The notes under the pieces: model-generated
Database searches by the model: none
Seen by the model: the letters and a program-made list of their open reading frames with translations, nothing else
Told to the model about the DNA's origin: nothing
Assembly: GCA_016717595.1 (NCBI GenBank)
Contig: JADKFE010000008.1
Location: forward strand, 151,419-215,418
From: Deltaproteobacteria bacterium
GTDB lineage: Bacteria > Myxococcota_A > UBA796 > CAJQPC01
Direction of reading: 5' to 3'
Length of the DNA: 64,000 nt
Program-made: the position numbers and the translations under genes
Shown: piece after piece, positions 1 through 8,375 of the stretch
Position numbering within the stretch: the first letter of the stretch is position 1
How the letters are laid out: the number at the start of each line of letters is the position of its first letter

Positions 1-381
1 GCCGAAGCCCATGACCTGCCCCCGCGCGATGTCCACGAGCAGCGACTTGTGCCGGAACGCCTCGCGGGCGTAGACGTTTGAGAGGTGGACCTCCACAAAC
101 GGCAGGCGCGTGGCCAGAAAGGCGTCGCGCAGGGCGATGGACGTGTGGGTGTAGGCGCCGGGGTTGATCAGCACGCCGTCGACCACCCCCATCGCCGCGT
201 GCAGGCGGTCGATGAGCGCGCCCTCGTGGTTCGACTGGAAGGTCTCCAGGTGAACGCCGAGATCAATGGCCAAGGCCGTGAGCCGCGCCAGGACGGCGTC
301 GAGGGTGTCCGCGCCGTAGACGCCGGGCTCTCGTTGGCCGAGCAGGTTCAGGTTGGGGCCGTTGATGACGAGGATCTTCAC
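1..381 (-). CDS. aroQ: Type II 3-dehydroquinate dehydratase (partial, 3' end outside window)
   Basis: Dehydrates 3-dehydroquinate to 3-dehydroshikimate in the cytosolic shikimate pathway. The GTG start gives MKILVINGPNLNLLGQREPG, the hallmark N-terminus of type II dehydroquinases. The flexible loop Tyr lies in REPGVYG, and later motifs are LINPGAYTHTS and PFVEVHLSNVYARE. The frame is open through the window edge (127 codons seen of about 145), so only the C-terminus is missing. It is the last visible gene of the pil-aro run, 36 bp after the lipoprotein gene. The family assignment is very secure from motif order; the GTG start is chosen because it begins exactly at the conserved N-terminus. 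Confidence 0.96.
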   Translation of the reverse strand, partial: MKILVINGPNLNLLGQREPGVYGADTLDAVLARLTALAIDLGVHLETFQSNHEGALIDRLHAAMGVVDGVLINPGAYTHTSIALRDAFLATRLPFVEVHLSNVYAREAFRHKSLLVDIARGQVMGFG

Positions 382-417
382 AGGGCTCCGACCCGTGTTT
401 TGCCCAATCCAGCGGGC

Positions 418-1050
418 TTAGTTGGCGTCGTCCGTGGCGATCTCGATGAGCTCGGTCGCGTAGGCGATGCTGGCGGTGAGGTAGACCGAGCTGAACACCA
501 GCTCATCCCCGCTGATCGCCCCGTCGCCGTCAGAGTCTTCAGTGCTGTAGGGCATCGCGTCGAGCAGGCCGTAGAGGCGCACGAGGCCGCGGCTGTCGGT
601 GGGGATGATCGCGTAGTTGGGGCGGTAGGCGTCTTCGTTGCCCGCGCCGTAGTCGTTGGCGAGGGTGTAGTACTGCCCGGTGGAGATGTCGTACCAGGGG
701 CAGGTGTTCTCGTCGAAGTTCTCTTCGCAGTCGCCTTCAGGGGCGGGCGGCGGGTCGGCCACGCTCACCGCGCCTTGGGGCAAGAGCACGAGGCCGTTGT
801 ACGACGACAGAAACTCCATCCGCACGCCGGAGAGCGGCACGCCGCCGTCGTCGAGCACGCCGAAGTCGAGCACGAGCATCAGCGCGTAGCCGTCGGCCTC
901 TTCAGCGAAGGCGACGCTTGGGGAGACGGTGAGATCCGTGACCCCGGTGATCGAGGCGCCATAGGGCGCGGGGTAACCCGTCTCAGGCACGCAGCCCGAG
1001 GCCAGCACGGCCAGGGTCAGAAAGCAGGTCAGCGAAAGGGCGCGCGTCAT
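418..1050 (-). CDS. Lipoprotein with an EF-hand-like calcium loop
   Basis: 210-residue predicted lipoprotein of unknown function. The N-terminus MTRALSLTCFLTLAVLASGC is a typical signal peptide with lipobox LASGC. Near residues 165-176 it carries DSDGDGAISGDE, a full 12-residue EF-hand loop with acidic residues at positions 1, 3, 5 and 12, so calcium binding is plausible. The ATG is preceded by AGGAGG and overlaps the aroB stop as ATGA, so it is translationally coupled inside the aro operon although it looks unrelated to shikimate synthesis. An in-frame start further upstream would lie inside aroB and would bury the signal peptide. No close family was recognised. Confidence 0.85.
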   Translation of the reverse strand: MTRALSLTCFLTLAVLASGCVPETGYPAPYGASITGVTDLTVSPSVAFAEEADGYALMLVLDFGVLDDGGVPLSGVRMEFLSSYNGLVLLPQGAVSVADPPPAPEGDCEENFDENTCPWYDISTGQYYTLANDYGAGNEDAYRPNYAIIPTDSRGLVRLYGLLDAMPYSTEDSDGDGAISGDELVFSSVYLTASIAYATELIEIATDDAN

Positions 1051-2144
1051 CGGTCCTCCTCGCGAGCGCTGATCACGAGGGCGGCCTCGTGCAGCTCTTC
1101 GGGTGTCACAGCATCCAGCCGAACCCGTCCACACTCGATGGGGTAAGCAACGCGGAGTGTACCATACGCGCGCTTCTTGTCCATTCCTGTCGCCGTGACC
1201 AGGGCCTCGGCGGACAGCGTCGGGCAGCGCACAGGCAGCCCCAGAGACGTGAGCAAGGCCGTGATCCGCGCCCGGAAGGCGCCGTCGGCCTCGCCGCGCA
1301 GCTCGGCGATGCGCGCCTCGGCGATGATGCCCAGCCCAACGGCCTCGCCGTGGCGGATCGCCCCGTAGCCCAAGCAGCGCTCAACGGCGTGGCCCAGGGT
1401 GTGCCCGAGGTTCAGGATGGCGCGCAGGCCCTCCTCACGCTCGTCTTGGCTGACGATCGCCGCCTTCACCCGCACACACTCGGCCACGGCGCGCGCGGTG
1501 GCCTCGGCGTCGCGGTGGAGCACCCGCAGGCCGTCCGTCTCCAGGGCGCTCAGCAGGGCCTCGGAGTCAATGACGCCGTGCTTGACGACCTCGCCGAGGC
1601 CGCAGCGCAGCTCATCTTCAGGCAAGGTGGCCAAGGTGTCGATGGCGGCGTACACGAGGCTAGGCTGGTAGAACGCGCCGATGAGGTTTTTGCCCTCTTT
1701 GGCGTTCACCCCCGTCTTTCCGCCGACGCTGGAGTCGACCATCGCCAAGAGCGTCGTCGGCACCTGCACCAGGGGCAGGCCCCGCAGCACGCTCGCCGCC
1801 GCGAAGCCGACGACGTCGCCGGTCACCCCGCCGCCCAAGGCGATGACCGGGGTGTGGCGATCGACCCGCCGGGCGAGGAGCGCCTCGACGAGCCCGGTCC
1901 AGGTCTCAAACGTCTTGTTGGCCTCGCCGTCGGGCAAGGTGAGCAGGGTTGGCGAGAAGCCCGCCGCGCGAAGGCTCGCCTGGGCGGCCTCGGCGTAGAG
2001 GGGGCCCACGACGTCGTTGGTGACCACAACGCAGGGCCCCAGGCGACGACGCTCGGCCAGGGCCGCGCCGAGGCCCAAAAGCGCCCCGAAGATCACGGGG
2101 TAGCTACGATCGCCTAAGGTCACGGTCTGGGGCGGGAGGATCAC
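1047..2144 (-). CDS. aroB: 3-dehydroquinate synthase
   Basis: Converts DAHP to 3-dehydroquinate, step 2 of the shikimate pathway, using NAD+ and a divalent metal. 365 residues, the usual size. Seen motifs: the NAD-binding VPTTLLAMVDSSVGGKTGVN stretch, GLGEVVKHGVI, and the metal-ligand histidine motifs NLGHTLGHAVE and RHGEAVGLG. The start is a GTG whose GTGA overlaps the aroK stop; a longer reading frame upstream only extends into aroK and has no family similarity. The gene ends in an ATGA overlap with the following lipoprotein gene. Cytosolic enzyme, tightly operonic with aroK. Confidence 0.96.
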   Translation of the reverse strand: MILPPQTVTLGDRSYPVIFGALLGLGAALAERRRLGPCVVVTNDVVGPLYAEAAQASLRAAGFSPTLLTLPDGEANKTFETWTGLVEALLARRVDRHTPVIALGGGVTGDVVGFAAASVLRGLPLVQVPTTLLAMVDSSVGGKTGVNAKEGKNLIGAFYQPSLVYAAIDTLATLPEDELRCGLGEVVKHGVIDSEALLSALETDGLRVLHRDAEATARAVAECVRVKAAIVSQDEREEGLRAILNLGHTLGHAVERCLGYGAIRHGEAVGLGIIAEARIAELRGEADGAFRARITALLTSLGLPVRCPTLSAEALVTATGMDKKRAYGTLRVAYPIECGRVRLDAVTPEELHEAALVISAREEDR

Positions 2145-2641
2145 GGGCGCTCCAAGGTGGCGAGGATGGCCCGGGCGAGGGCCTCGGGGGGCAGCGTGGC
2201 GTCGAGGGTGAGCTGGGCCTCGGCGTAGCGTGGCGCGCGGGCCGCCGCCAAAGCCTTCACGCCGGGGCCCCAAAGCGGCCTCCCCTGCCCTGCCCCGACC
2301 CGCGCCTGAAGCACCTCGATCGGCGCGTGGAGCCACACGACGAGGCCCCAGGCGGTCAGGGCCTCCATCGCGCCGGGCTGAATCGGCGCGCCACCTCCGC
2401 AGGCGAGCACGCAGGGGCCCTCGCGGAGCGTGGCGTAGAGGGCCTCGGACTCGACCGCACGAAACCCGGCCTCCCCCCGCTCGGCGAACAAGCTCGCCAC
2501 GCTGGAGCCGGTCTCCTGCTCAACGCGGGCGTCGAGGTCGATGAGCGGCAGGCCGACGAGCGGCGCCAAGATCGCGCCGACGGTGGACTTCCCGGCGCCC
2601 ATAAAGCCGATGAGCGCCACCCCTCGCGAGGCGACGCTCAT
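2141..2641 (-). CDS. aroK: Shikimate kinase
   Basis: Phosphorylates shikimate at the 3-OH using ATP. 166 residues, normal for the family. Walker A is GFMGAGKST near residues 12-20; the shikimate-contacting Asp is in LIDLDARVE, followed by FRAVESEAL and the glycine triplet ACGGGAP; the lid arginine is in GRPLWGP. The internal ATG is preferred to an in-frame ATG 54 nt upstream because the latter lies inside pilQ and adds 18 residues before the beta-1/P-loop start. It leaves a 19-nt gap after pilQ and couples to aroB through GTGA. pilQ-aroK-aroB is a very common gene order in proteobacteria. Confidence 0.95.
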   Translation of the reverse strand: MSVASRGVALIGFMGAGKSTVGAILAPLVGLPLIDLDARVEQETGSSVASLFAERGEAGFRAVESEALYATLREGPCVLACGGGAPIQPGAMEALTAWGLVVWLHAPIEVLQARVGAGQGRPLWGPGVKALAAARAPRYAEAQLTLDATLPPEALARAILATLERP

Positions 2642-2660
2642 GGGGGCCAGACGGCTGGGC

Positions 2661-5042
2661 TCAGCGGGAGCGGTTGACGATTCGGGGAGTGACAAAGACG
2701 AGCATCTCGTTTCTTTCGATCGTCCGGGCGAAGTTCTTGAACAGGTAGCCGAGGAGCGGGATGCGGTGCAACAGGGGCACGCGGTTGTTGCTCACCGTCT
2801 CGGAGCTGGTGTACACGCCGCCGATCACGACCGTGTCGCCGTCATCGATGAGGAACTGGCCGTTCGCCTCTTTGATCTGGATGGCGGGCTGGCCCTGCAC
2901 GGCCTGGGAGAAGTCGGGGCGGTTGTTCGTGATGCTCAGCTTCATGAACACCTTGCCGTCCGAGGTGATGTGCGGGGTGACGTTCATCTCCAAGGCCGCG
3001 GTGATGAACTGCACCTGGGTGCCGCCCGCTGAAGTGGAGAGGAACGGGATACGCGCGCCTTGGGTGATCTGCGCCGCGACGTTGTCCAGGGTGAGCACCT
3101 TGGGCGAGCTGATCACCTCGCCATAGCCTTCGCTCTCCATCGCCATCAGGCGCACGTCGATGTTGATCAGGCCCGAGAGGCTGCCCAGGCTGAGCGCGAG
3201 GGAGCCGAACGACGCCGCAGACGGGAGGTCTACGGCGAGGTTGTCGGTGCCCGGCGTGAAGAAGATGTTGCGCGCGTTGCCCGCCTGCACAAACTCTTTG
3301 CCGCCAGAGAGGCCCACGGAGTTGGGGAAGAACAGCCCCGTGCCCGCGCCGGTCGCGCCCGAGGCGTTCAGCTCGCCGCCCCACTGGATGCCCAGCTCCT
3401 TCGAGAAGCTGGAGGTGGCCTCGACCACCCGCGCCTCGATGAGCACCTGGGGCGTCGGCTTGTCGAGGTGGCGGATGAGCTCGCGGATCTGGGCGAGGCG
3501 CTCTTCGGTCTCTTGGATGATGAGCTGGTTGGAGCGGGACTCCACCTGCACACTTCCGCGGGAGGACACGAGCTCCGTGACCTGCTTGGAGAGATCGTCG
3601 GCCTGGGCGTAGTTCAGCGGCACGACCAGGAGCTTGAGCGGCGTGAGCTGCTCGATCGACGCCTGGGCCTCGACCGCGGCCTGCTGCTCGGCCTTGATGA
3701 TCTCGATCGGCGCGATCCGCACGATGTTGCCGAAGCGCTGGGCGCCGAGGCCCTTGGCCTGCAAGATCGCGGCGAGGGCCTGATCCCAAGGCACGTCCTC
3801 CAGCCGCACGGTCACCGAGCCCTTCACGTCGTCGCCCGCGACGATGTTCAGGCGGCTGACGTGGGAGATGAGCCGGAAGACCGAGTGGATGTCGGCGTCG
3901 ACCAGGTCGATGTTGATGCGCTGGCCGGTGAAGCCGCTCGTAGACGCGCCGCCGGACTCGGACATGAACACGCCGGTGCCGCCCATGATCGACGCCGGGT
4001 CTCCCGAGCCGCGGCCCGCGCCGAAGGCGGACTGGGGATCGGAGGTGCGCCCGGACTCGCCGATGAGGGTCTCTGACGTGTAGGCGCCCTTGAGGCCGCC
4101 GCCGTCGTCGCCGCCGGGGGCCACGGTGGAGAAGCCTTGTTTGGCGGTGGCGCGGTCCTGCTGCATGTCCGCGGGCACGGCGAGATCGACGTAGAGCAGG
4201 TTGTCGGGGCCCGCGACGACCTTCCAGTCCGTCGTGCGCCGCAGGCTGATCGCCACCCGCACGCCGTCGCGGGTGCGGTAGGCGCGCACCATCCGCACCG
4301 GCGAGATGAACGAGCTGGCGTCGAGCACACGCTCCAACGACGTCGGCAAGGTGGCGCCGGGGAGGTCCACGACGATGAGGTTGGGCTCGGGCTGGCTGGA
4401 GGTGAAGTCCACCGCCGCCGTGGTGCCGATGACCACGCGGGAGACGGTGTCTTTGTTCTCGAAGTCCAGAGACGACATCGAGAGGCCGCCGACGGCGCTG
4501 GGGCCCGAGACCGCGCCCGCGGCGAGGCCACGGTTCGCCTGGTCATCGAGGCCCAGGGCGTCTGAGCCGCCTGCGCCGCCGCCGCCGCCGCTGCCCGCGA
4601 GGGCCGCCGCGAGGGGATCGTCGCTCATCGAGCCCGCCTTGAGGCGCAGCTCAACGCCGTCGCCGCGCTTGACGAGGCTGTACGAGGCCTGCTCACGCAA
4701 AAACACCCGCACGGTGGTGACCGAGCCATCGGCGAGCTGCTTCACCTCGACGCTCTCGACGAGGGTGGACGCCCCGCCGACCACCGCGCCCACGTCTCCG
4801 GCGTCGACGCCCATCATGTCGATCACGACCGTCGGCGGCGAGGCCGTCGAGAAGTCGCTGATGACGGCGGCGTCGAGGGACCCTTGGGTGCGGATCTGGA
4901 CGACGGTGGCTCCATCGGTAGACGACACGGTGACAGCAGAGAGCTCGGGCGCGCCATCCTGGCCAAACAGCGGCGGCGCCAACAGGGCGATGCTCACGAC
5001 AGCGGCGACGGCCAGGCTCCTCGCGATCCAGCGAATGCCCAT
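2661..5042 (-). CDS. pilQ: Type IV pilus secretin PilQ
   Basis: Outer-membrane secretin through which the type IV pilus fibre exits. 793 residues with signal peptide MGIRWIARSLAVAAVVSIAL, two AMIN-like beta domains (about residues 30-115 and 190-290), a Gly/Ser-rich linker, an STN-like domain (about 366-440, RINIDLVDADIHSVFRLI), a secretin N-domain (about 470-540) and the C-terminal secretin barrel (about 545-793, with VLIEARVVEAT and ending in VFVTPRIVNRSR). The start used has AAGGAG seven bases upstream and begins the signal peptide. An in-frame ATG at 5123, overlapping the pilP stop, would place 27 polar residues before it; that alternative is less likely but not excluded. Confidence 0.95.
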   Translation of the reverse strand: MGIRWIARSLAVAAVVSIALLAPPLFGQDGAPELSAVTVSSTDGATVVQIRTQGSLDAAVISDFSTASPPTVVIDMMGVDAGDVGAVVGGASTLVESVEVKQLADGSVTTVRVFLREQASYSLVKRGDGVELRLKAGSMSDDPLAAALAGSGGGGGAGGSDALGLDDQANRGLAAGAVSGPSAVGGLSMSSLDFENKDTVSRVVIGTTAAVDFTSSQPEPNLIVVDLPGATLPTSLERVLDASSFISPVRMVRAYRTRDGVRVAISLRRTTDWKVVAGPDNLLYVDLAVPADMQQDRATAKQGFSTVAPGGDDGGGLKGAYTSETLIGESGRTSDPQSAFGAGRGSGDPASIMGGTGVFMSESGGASTSGFTGQRINIDLVDADIHSVFRLISHVSRLNIVAGDDVKGSVTVRLEDVPWDQALAAILQAKGLGAQRFGNIVRIAPIEIIKAEQQAAVEAQASIEQLTPLKLLVVPLNYAQADDLSKQVTELVSSRGSVQVESRSNQLIIQETEERLAQIRELIRHLDKPTPQVLIEARVVEATSSFSKELGIQWGGELNASGATGAGTGLFFPNSVGLSGGKEFVQAGNARNIFFTPGTDNLAVDLPSAASFGSLALSLGSLSGLINIDVRLMAMESEGYGEVISSPKVLTLDNVAAQITQGARIPFLSTSAGGTQVQFITAALEMNVTPHITSDGKVFMKLSITNNRPDFSQAVQGQPAIQIKEANGQFLIDDGDTVVIGGVYTSSETVSNNRVPLLHRIPLLGYLFKNFARTIERNEMLVFVTPRIVNRSR

Positions 5043-5119
5043 CTTGACTCCTTCAGCCCGCTCCGAGATCTCGGGGCGGTGGGGGCGACTGTCCTGGGGT
5101 GCTCTCAAGGGGAGGTGGC

Positions 5120-5686
5120 TCATAGCGTGCCTCCTTCCTCGACGGGCAGGGCGATGACGGTCTGCTCGGTGACGAGGTTCCCGTCCGCCTCCTTGTACTC
5201 TTCAGTGACGACAACACTCGTCCGCGAGATCTGCGTCACGCGGCCCCAGTGTTTGCCGACGTAGGTGCCGAGCTCCAGGATGTGCCCGGTTTGTTCGGGA
5301 TCCTGGACCATGGCGCGGGGGCTGTCGATGCCCCAGACCACACCGACGAGCTTGTACTGCTCGATGTCGAAGCGCTGCAGCGGCGTGGGGTTGGGGATCT
5401 CGGTGTCTTCGACCGCGCGGAAGAACGAGCGGAATGGATCCCGCTTGCCGATGGGGTTGTAGGCGTACTCGCCTGGGGCCTCGGGGGGCTTCTCTTCCCC
5501 GGCCTTGGTGGGGTCGGCGGCGGCGCCAGCGGCGCCCGCGACGGCGGCGGGCCCAGCGGGTTTGGCGGCGGCGGCCGGGGCCTCACCGCCGATGTTGGCG
5601 CGCTGCCCCGTCGACTCGGGGTCACAGGCGCCCAGCGCGAAGGCGAAGCACAGGAGCAGCAGCGGGTGGAGCTTGGGAGTGATCAC
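5120..5686 (-). CDS. pilP: Type IV pilus pilotin/alignment lipoprotein PilP
   Basis: Inner-membrane lipoprotein that links the PilM/N/O platform to the PilQ secretin. 188 residues; signal peptide with lipobox ALGAC; a long Ala/Pro-rich linker to about residue 75; then the compact beta domain that starts at the characteristic NPIGKRDPF and includes LQRFDIEQYKLVGVVW. This layout is standard for PilP. The GTG start overlaps the pilO stop as GTGA. Followed by pilQ. Identification rests on the lipobox, the RDPF motif and position in the operon. Confidence 0.94.
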   Translation of the reverse strand: MITPKLHPLLLLCFAFALGACDPESTGQRANIGGEAPAAAAKPAGPAAVAGAAGAAADPTKAGEEKPPEAPGEYAYNPIGKRDPFRSFFRAVEDTEIPNPTPLQRFDIEQYKLVGVVWGIDSPRAMVQDPEQTGHILELGTYVGKHWGRVTQISRTSVVVTEEYKEADGNLVTEQTVIALPVEEGGTL

Positions 5687-6321
5687 TTCTTGCCTCCCTT
5701 CTTCTTCCGGGCCTCATCATCGGCCTTCTTCTTGGCGATCTCCTCTTCAGTCAAGAAGCGGTAGGTCACCGCCTTGCCCGAGACGTTGAGGAAGACCTTG
5801 CCTGCGCGCTCTTCAGGTTTGTCGAGCTTGATGTCTTGCACCGAGACGATGCGGCCCAGCTTGGAGAGCGCGTCGAAGAAGACCGCGACCTCGTGGTAGC
5901 TGCCGGTGATCTCCAGGGAGACCGGGACTTCAGCGTAGTAGCTCATCGCCACTTCGGGGAGCGGCTGGAACTTGCGCATCTCTAAGCCGGCCTTCTTGCC
6001 CGCTGTGGAGATTCGTTTGAGCAGCTCGGGGATCTCGCGGTCGTTGGGCAGCTCACGGAGCGCGTTCTTGAGCGCCTCAGTCAGCTCCTCAAGCTCACGC
6101 TCGCTCTCGGCGCGGTTCGCGGCGCGGCGCTTGACCTCGTCGCGTTTGGTGGTCTGCTCGGTGATCTTGGTCTCTAAGCCCGCGAGCTCTTCGCTGCCGG
6201 AGGACCACACGAGCGTGTAGAACAGCGCCATGATCAGCACACAGACGAGGCCGTAGATGGCCAAACGCTGGGCGCGAGGCAGCGGGGCGAGCTTCTCCAT
6301 GAGGTCTTGGAGGCGGTTCAT
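5683..6321 (-). CDS. pilO: Type IV pilus inner-membrane assembly protein PilO
   Basis: Bitopic inner-membrane protein that pairs with PilN in the pilus alignment complex. 212 residues: short cytoplasmic N-terminus, one membrane helix (LAIYGLVCVLIMALFYTLVW, about residues 20-39), a coiled-coil stretch rich in Glu/Lys/Arg (about 45-95), then the ferredoxin-like periplasmic core (LPNDREIPELLKRIS, YYAEVPVSLEITGSYHEVAVFF). The C-terminus is Lys-rich. The ATG overlaps the pilN stop as ATGA, and its own stop overlaps pilP. Confidence 0.94.
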   Translation of the reverse strand: MNRLQDLMEKLAPLPRAQRLAIYGLVCVLIMALFYTLVWSSGSEELAGLETKITEQTTKRDEVKRRAANRAESERELEELTEALKNALRELPNDREIPELLKRISTAGKKAGLEMRKFQPLPEVAMSYYAEVPVSLEITGSYHEVAVFFDALSKLGRIVSVQDIKLDKPEERAGKVFLNVSGKAVTYRFLTEEEIAKKKADDEARKKKGGKK

Positions 6322-6990
6322 TCGTCACCTCCGGCGGCGGCGGGCGCGGGCGCGGCGGGGGCCTTGGCCTTGGCTTTGGCGTCTTTCTCGGCCTTGGCGG
6401 CCTCAGCCTTGGCCTTCTTCTCTTCAGCCACGATCTCCGCGGCGGTCTTGGGCGGCGAGACCTGGGCGGTGATCTCAAAGGTCTTGTACTTCTTGCCGTC
6501 CTTCTCCACGGAGTCGATGCCCACCAGGTAGACCTGGTCGAGCCAGTCGGAGCGCTCCATGTTCGTCAAGAACTGGGAGACGACCTCGTTGGACTGGGCG
6601 ATGCCCTTGAGCTCCAGCTTGCCGCGCACCTCGCTGAGCTGGGTGAGGCTCACGGCCTCGGGGGCGGCCTCGGCGAGCTCATCGAGGAGGTGAACCGGGC
6701 CGGACTGGCTCTTCTTGAGATCCCCGATGACCGCGAGCTTGGCGCTTAAGGTCTTCGCGGATCTTGGCGATCTCGTCTACGCGGTCGGCGTCGGCCTTGA
6801 GCGCGGTGATCTCCTTCTCTAAGGCCGCGAGGCGCGCCTTGGCGTCGGAGACCGTGGCGGCCTGGTAGATGCCCGCGACGAGGCACAGCAGGATCACCGC
6901 CGCCACGGCGACGGCCGCGTAGATCAGCTCCTGCTTGAGCGCCTCGACCTTCTTGGAGATGCGAACTGGGAGGAGGTTGATCTTGATCAT
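6318..6990 (-). pseudogene. pilN: Type IV pilus assembly protein PilN, interrupted by a one-base frameshift
   Basis: The N-terminal part (from the ATG at 6990) gives MIKINLLPVRISKK, a membrane helix (residues about 23-45) and a coiled coil ending in IAKIREDL. The C-terminal half is in another frame, with SLTQLSEVRGKLELKGIAQS and a VYLVGIDSV core. Removing one A from CTTAAG (plus positions 6745-6750) joins them as EDLSAKLAVIGDLKKSQSGPVHLLDEL, a normal PilN sequence; the span is 673 nt, one more than a multiple of three. The protein would have 223 residues with an Ala/Lys-rich tail. Because the rest of the operon is intact, a sequencing error is more likely than a true null allele. Confidence 0.9.
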
Positions 6991-8060
6991 GTGTCGCCGA
7001 GCCTCCGCAGGGCGAGGCCCGTGACCACCGCGGCCTGGGGCGCCACGTCGTGCAAGAAGCGCGGGTTGAACGCGCGCTCATCGACCTCGATGTTGCGGAA
7101 GGGATCGACCAGCTCGACGTCCGCGCCGCTGCGCCGCCCGATGGCCGTGGCGAGGCCCGGCGTGCGTGAGGCGCCGCCCGCGAGGTACATCTTCCCGATG
7201 CTCAGGCCCGGCGTCTGGGAGAGGTGGAAGTCGAGGCTGCGCTGAATCTCCGTGGCCAAGGTCTCGGAGACGTCCGAGAGGATGGTCTCGATCTCTTCAG
7301 GCACGACCGCGTCGGCGTCGCGGTTGTCGCCGCCGACCTTGAGCAGCTCGGCCTCTTCATAGGAGATGTTCAGGTTTCGCTGGATCTCTTCAGTGAACTG
7401 CCGCCCGCCCTGGTTCAGGTCGCGGGTGAAGCTCGTGACGCCGTCGTAGAGCACGTTGATGTTGATCGACGAGGCGCCGATGTTCAGCAAGCCCACGGCC
7501 CCCGGGGGCGGCTCGTAGTTGAGCGTGAACATGTTCTCGACGGCGAAGCAGTCGATGTCGATGACCGTGGGGGTGAGCCCGGCCTCTTGGATGATCGACT
7601 GGTACTCGTTCACCAGCTCTTTGCGGGCGGCGACCAGCAGCACCGACATCTGCCCGGCCTCGTCGCCTTGGGCGTTGAGGATCTGGAAGGAGATGTTCAC
7701 GTCGTTGGCGTCGAAGGGGATGTACTGCTCGGCCTCCCACTGAATCGACTCCTCAAGCTCCTCTTGGGACATCAAGGGCAGGTTGATCCGCTTGATGATG
7801 ACCGAGTGGCCCGAGACCGACGAGACGACGTCTTTCACCTTGATCTTGTGCTTGGTGACCAGCTCCTTGATGGCGTCGACGATCACGCTGGCGTTCATCA
7901 CCGCGCCATCGACGATCGCCTCAGGGGGCAGGCGCACGAGGCCGAAGGAGCGCAGGCGCCACTTCGGATCCTTTTTGTCCTTCTCAAGCTCCATGACCTT
8001 CACGGCGCTGGAGCCGATGTCCAGGCCGATCGTTCGGGAGCTCCGGGAGAAGAGGCCCAT
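6987..8060 (-). CDS. pilM: Type IV pilus actin-like ATPase PilM
   Basis: Cytoplasmic actin/FtsA-fold protein that recruits the PilN N-terminus in the pilus platform. 357 residues; phosphate-1 motif TIGLDIGSSAVKV, the conserved QWEAEQYIPFD region (about residues 107-117), VGLLNIGASSININ as phosphate-2, and LAGGASRTPGL as the adenosine motif. The ATG has AGGAG upstream and starts the pil-aro operon; the stop overlaps pilN as ATGA. Divergent from the 8.4-kb gene across 315 bp. Confidence 0.96.
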   Translation of the reverse strand: MGLFSRSSRTIGLDIGSSAVKVMELEKDKKDPKWRLRSFGLVRLPPEAIVDGAVMNASVIVDAIKELVTKHKIKVKDVVSSVSGHSVIIKRINLPLMSQEELEESIQWEAEQYIPFDANDVNISFQILNAQGDEAGQMSVLLVAARKELVNEYQSIIQEAGLTPTVIDIDCFAVENMFTLNYEPPPGAVGLLNIGASSININVLYDGVTSFTRDLNQGGRQFTEEIQRNLNISYEEAELLKVGGDNRDADAVVPEEIETILSDVSETLATEIQRSLDFHLSQTPGLSIGKMYLAGGASRTPGLATAIGRRSGADVELVDPFRNIEVDERAFNPRFLHDVAPQAAVVTGLALRRLGDT

Positions 8061-8375
8061 ATGTCTTCGCTCCTGCTCGCATCGCCCGTGGGTGGAGTGA
8101 CCTACCGCACAAGCTGTCCATTCTTGGGACTGCCGACTGCTCTTCTACACCCAACGAGCGCGTTTGGGGGGCGCGCGCGTTTGGCTCTGACCGTTCCAGA
8201 CCCGGAGGTCTCGTTTGGGGATGTCGCTGGCCCTCTTTGACCAGCGGTGACTTGTTGACTTACCAGAGCCCGAGGCCCGGGGTCAAGCCACCCCCTGACC
8301 ACAGCGCATAAATCGTTGGAGCGAGAAGAAAAACGGGGGATCAACATCGGCGCGGCGGCGCGGTATGCTCCCGCC
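8061..8375. other. Divergent intergenic region between pilM and the membrane/TPR gene
   Basis: No convincing gene. The stretch should hold the promoter of the pil-aro operon on the minus strand and that of the downstream plus-strand gene. The word GCGCGTTTGGGG/GCGCGTTTGG occurs twice in tandem (about 8159-8185). A TTGACT at 8254 has no good -10 partner. I see no clear terminator. Confidence 0.5.
8364..8369 (+). promoter_or_regulatory. Candidate -10 element, leaderless start
   Basis: TATGCT lies six bases before the GTG start of the membrane/TPR gene, with no Shine-Dalgarno sequence between. A -35-like TCAACA (four of six matches to TTGACA) begins at 8341 with 17-bp spacing. Transcription starting at the usual distance would begin on or next to the GTG, so a leaderless mRNA is inferred. 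Confidence 0.45.

Noticed and set aside
85..1146. 353-residue plus-strand reading frame
   Set aside because: It lies antisense to aroQ, the EF-hand lipoprotein and aroB, all with clear family motifs; its composition (Val/Gly/Arg-rich, no pattern) is that of a GC-rich shadow.
5043..5123. Longer PilQ start overlapping the pilP stop
   Set aside because: It would put 27 polar residues before an otherwise perfect signal peptide, and the inner ATG has a strong AAGGAG site. Left as an alternative only.
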